Positions 4,601-10,066 of a stretch of DNA of 10,066 nt are shown here, piece by piece. The stretch lies in NCBI GenBank assembly GCA_023139785.1, contig JAGLMX010000009.1:1-10066 (forward strand), given 5' to 3'. The DNA is from Candidatus Aenigmatarchaeota archaeon. Its GTDB lineage: Archaea; EX4484-52; B79-G9. How positions within the stretch are numbered: the stretch's first letter is position 1; the number at the start of each line of letters is the position of its first letter. A model generated the notes under the pieces. The model saw only the letters and a program-made list of their open reading frames with translations, made no database searches and was not told where the DNA came from. Made by a program: the position numbers and the translations under genes.

Positions 4601-7283
4601 TTTTGTAAAAGCGCAAACACCGTTTACCACCGATACTCTCTTCATAAACGATTCGTCATCTGCCGCATCAGGCATTCAGATTTACGAGGTGCGGATATAC
4701 CCGATTCTTGGAAGCGCGGACAAGTGCTATATTTACGAGGCAAATTACACCTCTTTGAATTATTCAGGCACACATCTTGTATCATCCAATGTCACAACAC
4801 AAAGCAGCACAGGAGATATCGTGTCAAATTCAAGTTTCTTTGTTGAGTTTGGTACGCCGGTAATTACAAAAGGCGCAACATTTGAAGAATATCCGAAAGT
4901 GAGCACATCATATCTTTACGGGTTTGATATATATGCAGAAGGCGGCGACCTTAGGGATATAAACGCAACACTCTTGACGTTTAATGACACAATAATCAAT
5001 TACACCGCCGGAGAAGGCATCTCGCAGAACATAACATTCATTGCGCGCAGCAATACGAAGTTAGTTTCGTGGAATCTGACCACAGGAGCTATCGGCGACA
5101 AAACCACGAACATATCTGTTGTCGCAAATTCATCTTCAGGCCTTGGCGGAGCAGGTTATAAAGACGCCAATGTTACTGTGATTTATGCAGACTCAGAAGC
5201 TCCTGTAATACATTGGTTTTCAATTTCACAAAATAAGATAAATTTGCGTCAAGGCATAACCGTTACAGTCAACGTATCTGATAATATTCAGGTAAGACAT
5301 GTCATTGCTGAAATTACCGCGCCTGAATTTTCATTCAACACAACAAACAGCACGGACTGGAAGGCTGAAGGATTATGGACTATTTTGATTGACTCGGATT
5401 TCATTAACCAGACAGGGAATTACTCGGTTAAAGTGCATGCAACAGATGTTGGAGATAATATTTCTTCAAGCCAAAGCAACACCACTTTTACTGCATACGA
5501 TACATACACTATTTCGCTCAGCACAAACTACAGTGCATACAACAGGGGCGAGAATATAACATTTGCAATTGATGATGTGAACAACAACACAGTCCAGGCA
5601 GCAACATGGATTGTAAATGAAACCATTGCAAACAACACCACAACAATTTTCAGCGGGCTTGCGGACGAGCATATTTACACGTTTTCAAGCAACAAAACTT
5701 CGGGCGCATACACGCTGAATATATTTGTCAACAAGTCAGGCAACACAGGCAACTACACTAACAAGAGTGTTTCTGCCACTGCATCACTTGAAATAGAATT
5801 TACTTATCCGTCTTCTGCAAGCACATTTCAAAAGAACACGCCGTTTGACCCGCAGCCGAAAGTGCGTATTAAAAATATCCGTGGCGAACTTTTGAACTAT
5901 GCTGTAAGCGTCAATTTTTCATGCCCTAATGCTGCAGGGCTTTCGTTGTCATACATTGCAGACCTAAATTATACAAGAAGTGCATCTCCATTTTGCGCGT
6001 CATCTTCTTCTGCAGGTGCGTCATTCAGCATAAATGCAGAAGCATCAGATGTATACAACAATACCGGAGTCTCGTCACTTCAGCTTTACACATCTCCTGA
6101 TGCTGCACTTCCTCCGCCACCCCCTGGCGGCGGAGGCGGAGGCGGAGGAGAAACCACCACAATCTATGTGAACCAGACATCAAACGAGAGTATTTCGCCA
6201 TACATTCCGCAAAAAACACATGGATTCAACATTTCAATAAATCCAACACAGGTGAGCATCATGCAGGGGATGGAAGAACTCATAATAGCGTCTCTTGCAA
6301 ACACAGGAGATTTTGACCTGACAATTCAGTTAAGAAACTCCAATACTAGTTTGTCTGTAGACTATGCAAAAGAGGTTTTTCTAAAGAAAGGAGATGAAAC
6401 AGATATTCCGATAAAGATTCATGCGAACCTGTCATTGCCACCCGCAGAAGAACTCGTGACAATATATTTTAGTGGAGGCGGCATAGAAAAAAACAAAGTA
6501 TTGAAGACAACGATTCTTGAAAACTCTAATTTGTTTGCATTAAATGCCGTTCTTTTGGAAATCGCTGCAATTAAAGAGAAAATAGATGGGTATCGCGCAC
6601 TGGACTTGAATGTTTCAGGCATACAGAGCAAAATAGATTCAGCTATTTTGCACATAGCTTTAGCAACAGATGCATTGAGTGTTGGTGATGTGGATGCATT
6701 GGCTTCATCGGTTTCTGCAGCCCAGGAAGAAGTGAATTCCGCAAAGAACAGCCTTCGGTTTTATGACGCAAAGAGGTTCGTCGAACAAAAGAAATATGTT
6801 CTTCTTGGGCTTGTTGTCGGATTAAATGTGCTTCTGTATTTTGCGTCAATATTTTTTATGCCTTACATGGCGCGTTCAAGGAAATTATACGCTCTTCGGC
6901 GCAGGGAAAAGATTTTGGTTGATGCCCGAAAGACAAGCGAAACACAGTATTTTACAAGGAAGATAAATGAGGCAACATTCCAGAGAATAATGGCTGTGGA
7001 TCAGGATAAATTATACAACCTCAGAAGCGAGGCAAAGCGCATTGAGGAAGAGCTTCATCTTATGAGGCAATTCAAATTTGATGAGATTCAAAAAAAAGAG
7101 AATGATTGGAAGACAAAAATGCATGAGTCCGAAATGGCAAAGGTCGTGGCAGGCATAAAAAGCGGTACTCTTACAGAAAGAGAAGTGCATGTGTTTGATA
7201 GAAAAAAGACAAATCTATTTAGGCGCATTCAGCAAAGAATATCTGGTATCTTCAAAAGCAAGCCAGTCAAAAAGAATGATTGA
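1632..7283 (+). CDS. Giant modular surface glycoprotein, type I membrane protein with cytoplasmic tail
   Basis: An 1883-residue protein. Residues 1-24 are a signal sequence (RQKR then a hydrophobic core). Residues 39-180 form a head with ten cysteines. Residues 200-304 look Ig-like, 305-516 and 517-716 are two related 212-residue modules, and about 722-828 and 1075-1184 are two related beta modules flanking a discoidin-like domain (884-1025). More Ig-like domains follow (1189-1290, 1291-1390, 1391-1486), then a Pro5-Gly8 hinge (1494-1506) and a beta domain resembling NEW3-type domains (1530-1628). Residues 1635-1718 are helical, 1722-1745 form the only other membrane segment, and a basic tail (R-rich after the membrane, coiled-coil-prone) runs to 1883. 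By hand count about 100 N-X-S/T sequons lie before the membrane and none after it. All 20 cysteines lie in the ectodomain. This fits an N-glycosylated S-layer-like or adhesion/sensor protein; the ligand is unknown. The gene is followed 11 nt later by a KaiC-like ATPase gene, probably in one transcript. Confidence 0.92.
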   Translation: MRQKRALAVVVLLFSLIVLALSGISVSWLGFPYSTQRTCPDTWNGQSCNYNGAGTAVGIDDAINVGGTCDGREYCFTSCPGENVRNVYLNQTYALFGQVLNVTCEFKQYYSGSAEDEEYIYYYNGTGWQEIYSGSASSGECTYASQYCVINKSALVTVASYEGMHVVRCIIDYDGESDSCANAGGYYDNDDINFTAVKPLENITSYELSVSEWANVHRAQNITAHVQWNKDINESNLVHMGSGIAMYSVPSPYTGNWTNYTLVLSNTTEFNHTGPVTVVWINAVDNYEQWAQINDAKHFYLWSSANITSAELSRNITYNGTQVDFSCTVFDNYTHMPVSGYNVSFYRNGTFFDNKFTDSTGVAEIESGTGAATPPENWTYTCNITEMPSIYYNSSFEQSIILQIVDLGVSIAPIENTGFGANVTINANITGNATGITDANANISYYNYTAGQYVWEEVSLSAIKTYSQTNTEYSANYTPKTAGMHNVTVEAQAERHPDELESRIARDTTSFELGGGANITNISLSDSTIYNGTSTSIFCRVANNYSGEPVNDYNVSFFNSTHYLGMGRTNSTGWANITYNDFTENPPVAETLKCNITDMPELFYNASSEKSTTLDIVDIGVNLEPISNADFGDNITVKFNVTGNATQLDSVVASVRYYNYSLNGYTSDIVVLASSITHSPTNTEYSGIYTVVQSGPHEATVTANAVRTAENETLFNVSYGIPSISFTFPNFRVLTNQSFNLTAKVLAIEGDIINPVLILNFTNDSMMNISASESYTKNLIVNITNGSYEWFSWNSTTNEVGLLRASINITTNDSTSLNYDAPYSVLLPITSAGPDEINITGIETFIVKIVGNTTNIMAANFTVEKPYSGGNEFFSGALIAVEEETTCVGIGSETGNVAIDANTSCSGGTCALAVDNSTNTAWLQNTQYKWITINLSQPYTVDAIEIVWSGTETNTSIYYKRNSLFESDSVVWRPFNEFMYQDAPANKNTTFVKAQTPFTTDTLFINDSSSAASGIQIYEVRIYPILGSADKCYIYEANYTSLNYSGTHLVSSNVTTQSSTGDIVSNSSFFVEFGTPVITKGATFEEYPKVSTSYLYGFDIYAEGGDLRDINATLLTFNDTIINYTAGEGISQNITFIARSNTKLVSWNLTTGAIGDKTTNISVVANSSSGLGGAGYKDANVTVIYADSEAPVIHWFSISQNKINLRQGITVTVNVSDNIQVRHVIAEITAPEFSFNTTNSTDWKAEGLWTILIDSDFINQTGNYSVKVHATDVGDNISSSQSNTTFTAYDTYTISLSTNYSAYNRGENITFAIDDVNNNTVQAATWIVNETIANNTTTIFSGLADEHIYTFSSNKTSGAYTLNIFVNKSGNTGNYTNKSVSATASLEIEFTYPSSASTFQKNTPFDPQPKVRIKNIRGELLNYAVSVNFSCPNAAGLSLSYIADLNYTRSASPFCASSSSAGASFSINAEASDVYNNTGVSSLQLYTSPDAALPPPPPGGGGGGGGETTTIYVNQTSNESISPYIPQKTHGFNISINPTQVSIMQGMEELIIASLANTGDFDLTIQLRNSNTSLSVDYAKEVFLKKGDETDIPIKIHANLSLPPAEELVTIYFSGGGIEKNKVLKTTILENSNLFALNAVLLEIAAIKEKIDGYRALDLNVSGIQSKIDSAILHIALATDALSVGDVDALASSVSAAQEEVNSAKNSLRFYDAKRFVEQKKYVLLGLVVGLNVLLYFASIFFMPYMARSRKLYALRRREKILVDARKTSETQYFTRKINEATFQRIMAVDQDKLYNLRSEAKRIEEELHLMRQFKFDEIQKKENDWKTKMHESEMAKVVAGIKSGTLTEREVHVFDRKKTNLFRRIQQRISGIFKSKPVKKND
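2544..3179 (+). repeat. Surface protein tandem module A (residues 305-516)
   Basis: This is the first copy of a 212-residue module inside the giant surface protein. It begins ANIT, has cysteines at 327 and 382, and contains YNVSFYRN, CNITEMP, IVDLGV, ISYYNY and TNTEYS in that order. Each landmark recurs exactly 212 residues (636 bp) later in module B. At the DNA level TACAATGTATCTTTTT (from 2652) and GACAAACACAGA (from 3035) recur at the same 636-bp offset. Confidence 0.85.
3180..3779 (+). repeat. Surface protein tandem module B (residues 517-716)
   Basis: The second copy of the 212-residue module, with cysteines at 539 and 594 and the landmarks YNVSFFNS, CNITDMP, IVDIGV, VRYYNY and TNTEYS. 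No net insertion or deletion separates it from module A between ANIT and the TNTEYS strand. The two cysteines, 55 residues apart in both copies, probably form a disulfide. Each unit is probably two beta sandwiches. No third copy follows. Confidence 0.85.
4281..4706 (+). other. Discoidin-like (F5/8 type C) domain within the surface protein
   Basis: Residues 884-1025 of the giant protein read like a galactose-binding-like fold: AVDNSTNTAW near the start, KWITINLSQPYTVDAIEIVW for the central strands, then an SGIQIYEVRIYP closing strand. Known members bind sugars or lipids at surface loops. Four cysteines (887, 905, 910, 1032) lie in or just beyond it. C887 and C1032 bracket the domain and might close it, with C905-C910 as a small loop. 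The assignment rests on pattern only, and binding of a glycan is inferred from the family. Confidence 0.7.
6111..6149 (+). repeat. Pro5-Gly8 low-complexity hinge in the surface protein
   Basis: Five proline codons followed by eight glycine codons (GGC/GGA mixture) encode residues 1494-1506. This is a stiff-then-flexible linker between the Ig-like stalk and the membrane-proximal part. The DNA also contains a perfect inverted repeat, CCGCCA (6114-6119) and TGGCGG (6125-6130), with a 5-nt loop. The G-rich run could be prone to slippage. Confidence 0.85.
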
Positions 7284-7285
7284 AA

Positions 7286-7291
7286 GGTGAT
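7286..7291 (+). promoter_or_regulatory. Ribosome binding site GGTGAT of the KaiC-like ATPase gene
   Basis: GGTGAT matches the archaeal anti-Shine-Dalgarno complement and sits 3 nt before the ATG at 7295. The frame is also open to a TTG at 7280 that overlaps the upstream stop codon, but that codon is upstream of the ribosome site and adds five residues not expected in the family. The ATG is preferred. Confidence 0.7.
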
Positions 7292-7294
7292 TTT

Positions 7295-8011
7295 ATGGAG
7301 CGCATTACAACAGGAGTTGAAGGCCTTGACGAAAAGATGGAGGGCGGCCTTGTCGCAGGCTCAATCAATCTTGTCGCAGGAAAAACAGGAACCGGAAAAA
7401 CACAATTCTCATCAAGTTTTCTCTATGCAGGAGCATTGAACAAAGAGCCCGGAGTCTACATAACAACAGAGGAGCGCGAGCAGGACATAAAAAATGATAT
7501 ATACCACATGTTTGGATGGGATCTTCAAAAGCTCGAGGATGCGCGGCTTCTCAAGTTTGCATCAATAAAGCCCATATTTCCTGACAAGCCAATTAGTGAT
7601 GAAATCAACAGGGTTACGCGCGCGTACATCACGAACGTGTCAAACACCGTGTCAAACACCGTTCGGACTACCAGGGCAAAGCGCCTTGTCATTGATTCTG
7701 TTTCTATTCTTGAGATGTTCATACAAGACCCATATCTTGCGCGCGTTGCACTTATGGGACTTACAGAGCATCTTCGTGCACTCGGTGTTACAACAGTTCT
7801 CACAGGAGAAGTGTCAGAGACAAGCGAGGGCTTAAGCGGGAGCGGCATAATAGAGTATCTTGTAGATACTGTAATTCGACTGGATTTTGTGCCTGTGTCC
7901 GAAGAGTTCAAGCGCACTGTGACCATAAGAAAAATGCGAAGGACAGACCACTCTACATTAATACACCCATTTGAAATAACTAAGAAAGGAATTCGCATTG
8001 TAAAGTTTTGA
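7295..8011 (+). CDS. Single-domain KaiC-like RecA-superfamily ATPase
   Basis: The 238-residue product has the KaiC/RadA-like layout. RITTGVEGLDEKMEGGL opens it, the Walker A loop is GKTGTGKT at residues 29-36, the catalytic-type glutamates follow in YITTEE (59-60), and Walker B is RLVID (130-134). Near the C terminus, IRKMRRTDHS and HPFEITKKGI correspond to the conserved KMRGxxH and HPFEI region of the family. Length fits the single-domain archaeal proteins, not the double-domain cyanobacterial clock protein. It should bind and hydrolyse ATP in the cytoplasm, probably as a ring. Family members serve in signalling and, as ArlH, in the archaellum motor; the partner here is not known. It lies 11 nt after the giant surface protein gene with its own ribosome site, so the two are probably co-expressed. 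A 12-bp tandem duplication (7637-7660) adds a second SNTV just before Walker B. It converges with the SpoIIM-family gene 27 nt away. Confidence 0.93.
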   Translation: MERITTGVEGLDEKMEGGLVAGSINLVAGKTGTGKTQFSSSFLYAGALNKEPGVYITTEEREQDIKNDIYHMFGWDLQKLEDARLLKFASIKPIFPDKPISDEINRVTRAYITNVSNTVSNTVRTTRAKRLVIDSVSILEMFIQDPYLARVALMGLTEHLRALGVTTVLTGEVSETSEGLSGSGIIEYLVDTVIRLDFVPVSEEFKRTVTIRKMRRTDHSTLIHPFEITKKGIRIVKF

Positions 8012-8038
8012 CCCAATAAGTGCAGACACTCAATATTT

Positions 8039-8848
8039 CTAAAGCACAGGAGTGACATAGGCTTCAATTGCTGCGGCACCGATAAGAATTGTGGTGCATA
8101 TCCCGAACATTAGAAAAGAGTCTTTGATGATGCGTATGTCATGTTTTCCCCGGATAAGCCCGACTGAAAGAATTCCTCCGGAAATTGCGGCAATGAAGTA
8201 TGCTACAATCTCAGGCACACCATGAAGTGCAATAGACATAAGGGCATCAATATGCCCGAAAAAAAGAGGGTACATGTGTATTTTGCTGAATTCTTTTGCA
8301 ACAAGTGATATGAAAACCCCGATAACAGAAGCATTCCATGCGAGGATAAAAAGCCCTCCTGTGCCAAAGAAAAAGCTTGCAATAAACGCGATGAATGCAA
8401 CGCGAAAGTTGTTTTGAAAGATTGTATCAAAACTGCCTCCAATGGTGGCGCGCCCGACAGCTCCGTTTATGCTTTCTATGGTATTTATCTGGTTCGAGAA
8501 AAGAATATCTGACACACTTCCGGGCAGGATTGTAAACCAGAAGGATGTTGCAAATAATATGCCGAGAAAAAGAAATCCATATATTTCAATTATTCGGCTA
8601 TGCCTTTTAAAAAATCCAATATTGAGATGCTCTTCGCCTTCATCAATCACTTCTTCATCCTGAAGTATTTTTGCTACAGTCGGAACTGATGCAAGAGTTA
8701 CAAAAAACAGGAAAACAAGTGATGCCTGGGCGGGAAATATATAGTATGCGACAAGTATGGAGACCGAGGTTATAAGCATACCGTATATGAGCATCTCAAC
8801 GGGCTTTGATTCGGCCTGTGAAGGCAAAATAAGTGATTCGAAAACCAT
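8039..8848 (-). CDS. SpoIIM-family (stage II sporulation protein M-like) integral membrane protein
   Basis: The 269-residue protein is strongly hydrophobic with about six membrane segments (roughly 19-38, 43-62, 88-108, 149-187 as one or two spans, 212-232, 244-264). It carries the family hallmarks: NNFRVAFIAF (147-156), a glycine-rich span followed by WNASVIG (171-177), and HGVPEIVAYFIA (209-220), the HGxxE signature. An acidic cytosolic or external loop (DEEVIDEGEE, 64-73) lies between spans 2 and 3. In endospore formers SpoIIM works in septal wall remodelling during engulfment. Archaea do not sporulate, and the archaeal relatives have no established role; membrane remodelling or transport is only a guess. 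The start at 8848 lies 26 nt past a TATA box centre, so the message is probably leaderless. It is divergent from the isoprenyl synthase gene. Confidence 0.9.
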   Translation of the reverse strand: MVFESLILPSQAESKPVEMLIYGMLITSVSILVAYYIFPAQASLVFLFFVTLASVPTVAKILQDEEVIDEGEEHLNIGFFKRHSRIIEIYGFLFLGILFATSFWFTILPGSVSDILFSNQINTIESINGAVGRATIGGSFDTIFQNNFRVAFIAFIASFFFGTGGLFILAWNASVIGVFISLVAKEFSKIHMYPLFFGHIDALMSIALHGVPEIVAYFIAAISGGILSVGLIRGKHDIRIIKDSFLMFGICTTILIGAAAIEAYVTPVL

Positions 8849-8867
8849 GAAATATATGGGTTTGAGC

Positions 8868-8879
8868 TAATATATAATG
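8868..8879. promoter_or_regulatory. Bidirectional TATA element between the SpoIIM-family and isoprenyl synthase genes
   Basis: The near-symmetric TAATATATAATG lies in the 67-nt space between the two divergent start codons. On the minus strand TTATATAT (8870-8877) is centred about 26 nt from the ATG at 8848, predicting a leaderless SpoIIM-family message. On the plus strand the same block would start transcription near 8899, leaving a leader of about 16 nt without a ribosome site. TTTTAAG at 8880-8886 is an alternative plus-strand element. Use by the minus gene is better supported. Confidence 0.55.
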
Positions 8880-8915
8880 TTTTAAGTTCTCAGTTTAAAT
8901 CCTCTGTTGGTATTT

Positions 8916-9977
8916 ATGGATATTGAAAAGACACTTCTGGAACTCAAGCCAAAGGTAGATGCGCGCATTGAAAAATATATTGCAAGAAGTGCATCAAAAA
9001 GCTATGCAGAGTTCGTTGGTGGAAAAGCATCATTTTCTCATGATTTAGGCGCAATTGAAAACGCAATTCTTAAGCCGATTTGGAATCTTCTTGACAGGGG
9101 AGGAAAACGATGGAGGCCTGCGTTATTTCTTTTTGTTGTCGAAGCACTTGGCAAAAATCCGGACAACTATTTAGATTTCGCAGTAATCCCTGAAGTTGTG
9201 CATAACGGCACACTCATGGTAGATGATATTGAGGATTCTGCTGAACTTCGCAGAGGAAAGCCATGCACTCATAAGCTTTTCGGCGAAGATGTTGCAATAA
9301 ATGCGGGAAATGCAATGTATTATTTACCGCTTAAGGCATTAAGCGAGCACAAAGAACTTGACAATGTACTACTGGCGTGCGCATATCGCATCTACACTGA
9401 AGAGATGATAAATCTCTCAATAGGGCAGGCAATGGATATCTGGTGGCACAAGGGAAACACAGAAGGGCTGAATGAAGACAAGTACCTTCAGATGTGCGCC
9501 TACAAGACAGGAACACTCGCGCGCATGGCAGCGCGCATGGCAGCTGTGTTTGCAGGCGGGACAAAAGAACAGGAGATGGCACTAGGCATACTTGCAGAAA
9601 GAATAGGTGTTGGTTTCCAGATACAGGATGATGTTCTTGACATTGCTCTTAAAGACAGGAAGGCATTCGGAAAATCATTTGGCAATGACATAAAAGAAGG
9701 TAAGCGCACTCTCATGGTTGTTCATGCAATGCAGAACGCGCCAAAAGAAGATGCAAATCGCCTTAAGGAAATACTTGGCATGCATACCTCTGACAAAAAG
9801 CTCGCAGAGGAAGCAATCGCAATTTTAGAGAAAGCAGGCTCAACAGAATATGCAAAAAAGCGCGCAAACGAGCTTGTTGAAAATGCATGGAACGACGCAG
9901 CAGATGTTCTTCCCGAAGGAAGCGGCAAAGAGAAGCTACATGCACTGGTTGAATTTCTTTTGGAAAGAAAGCGCTAA
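8916..9977 (+). CDS. trans-Isoprenyl diphosphate synthase (probable geranylgeranyl diphosphate synthase)
   Basis: The 353-residue enzyme is all-helical and carries the whole polyprenyl synthetase signature: GGKRWRP (62-68), first aspartate-rich motif DDIED (103-107) followed by LRRGKP (111-116), the KTGTL segment (197-201), second aspartate-rich motif DDVLD (238-242), and GNDIKEGKRT (256-265). It condenses isopentenyl diphosphate with allylic diphosphates, using Mg2+ held by the two aspartate motifs. In archaea the C20 product supplies ether lipids. Positions -5 and -4 before the first motif are Gly and Thr, not bulky aromatics, and the context HNGTLMVDDIED resembles eukaryotic-type GGPP synthases more than classic archaeal ones. 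Product length is thus not certain and could exceed C20. The ATG at 8916 is preferred over an in-frame TTG at 8907; neither has a ribosome site. A separate promoter precedes the next gene. Confidence 0.93.
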   Translation: MDIEKTLLELKPKVDARIEKYIARSASKSYAEFVGGKASFSHDLGAIENAILKPIWNLLDRGGKRWRPALFLFVVEALGKNPDNYLDFAVIPEVVHNGTLMVDDIEDSAELRRGKPCTHKLFGEDVAINAGNAMYYLPLKALSEHKELDNVLLACAYRIYTEEMINLSIGQAMDIWWHKGNTEGLNEDKYLQMCAYKTGTLARMAARMAAVFAGGTKEQEMALGILAERIGVGFQIQDDVLDIALKDRKAFGKSFGNDIKEGKRTLMVVHAMQNAPKEDANRLKEILGMHTSDKKLAEEAIAILEKAGSTEYAKKRANELVENAWNDAADVLPEGSGKEKLHALVEFLLERKR

Positions 9978-10002
9978 ATTCCGTATTACCACCCCACCTA
10001 CA

Positions 10003-10010
10003 TTTATATT
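10003..10010 (+). promoter_or_regulatory. TATA box for the gene at the window's right edge
   Basis: TTTATATT is centred about 35 nt before the ATG at 10042. Transcription would start near 10032, just at the GGTGA ribosome site, leaving a leader of about 10 nt. It lies 25 nt past the stop codon of the isoprenyl synthase gene, so the next gene appears to be transcribed separately. Confidence 0.65.
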
Positions 10011-10041
10011 CATTTCGGCTCAATTAAATCCGGTGAAAACA

Positions 10042-10066
10042 ATGTCAGGTGAATATCTTCATAAGC
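10042..10066 (+). CDS. Start of an unidentified gene, cut by the window edge
   Basis: The ATG at 10042 opens a frame that reads MSGEYLHK before the window ends. It is supported by GGTGA (10032-10036) 5 nt upstream and by a TATA box about 35 nt upstream, the same spacing as for the FIMAH-like gene. An in-frame GTG at 10033 overlaps the ribosome site and is less likely to be the start. Eight residues are too few to name the product. Confidence 0.55.

Noticed and set aside
2917..6849. Several open frames of 64-120 codons antisense or out of frame to the giant surface protein gene
   Set aside because: The long sense frame has clear domains and a regular amino acid pattern; the others lack recognisable domains and good ribosome sites and arise from codon bias.
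7280..7294. TTG start for the KaiC-like ATPase, overlapping the upstream stop codon
   Set aside because: The GGTGAT ribosome site lies after it and in good position for the ATG at 7295, where the family's usual N terminus begins.
7295..8011. Identification of the ATPase as ArlH, the archaellum KaiC-like protein
   Set aside because: No archaellin, ArlI, ArlJ or other archaellum gene is nearby, and the sequence fits general KaiC-like proteins equally well.
8203..8663. Open frames on both strands inside the SpoIIM-family gene
   Set aside because: They overlap a gene with clear family motifs and show none of their own.
1..10066. CRISPR array, tRNA, rRNA, insertion sequence or attachment site
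   Set aside because: I saw no regularly spaced repeats, cloverleaf sequence, transposase or flanking terminal repeats.

Overview
The window looks archaeal. TATA-type promoter elements lie about 25 nt in front of start codons, two genes look leaderless or nearly so, and ribosome sites such as GGTGA and GGAGG appear elsewhere. The gene content also fits: a single-domain KaiC-like ATPase, a SpoIIM-family membrane protein, an isoprenyl diphosphate synthase of the kind that feeds ether lipids, and a giant, probably N-glycosylated surface protein with a C-terminal membrane anchor. A DPANN-type or related uncultured archaeon is plausible, but nothing here fixes the lineage.

Region 1 (1-1500) is on the minus strand and holds two small exported proteins. 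One is a signal-peptide protein with an Ig-like domain and a carboxypeptidase-regulatory-like beta domain (122-694). The other is an N-terminally anchored protein with a FIMAH-like helical domain and a tail with six cysteines (958-1494). The first ends in a hairpin followed by seven T, the second in a run of nine T.

Region 2 (1500-8011) begins with a 137-nt divergent promoter region and then one transcription unit on the plus strand. Its first gene encodes an 1883-residue surface protein: signal sequence, cysteine-rich head, two gapless 212-residue tandem modules, a discoidin-like domain between two related beta modules, further Ig-like domains, a Pro5-Gly8 hinge, a membrane-proximal helical region, one membrane segment and a basic cytoplasmic tail of about 137 residues. 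About 100 N-glycosylation sequons and all 20 cysteines lie outside the membrane; none lies in the tail. Eleven nucleotides later comes a KaiC-like ATPase with its own ribosome site. The pairing suggests that a cell-surface sensor or structural protein works with a cytoplasmic RecA-fold ATPase. This is the best candidate here for an undescribed system, and it remains an inference.

Region 3 (8012-10066) holds a SpoIIM-family membrane protein on the minus strand, convergent with the ATPase gene. Divergent from it across 67 nt is a trans-isoprenyl diphosphate synthase (probable geranylgeranyl diphosphate synthase). The first eight codons of another gene with its own promoter end the window. I saw no tRNA, rRNA, CRISPR array, insertion sequence or broken gene.
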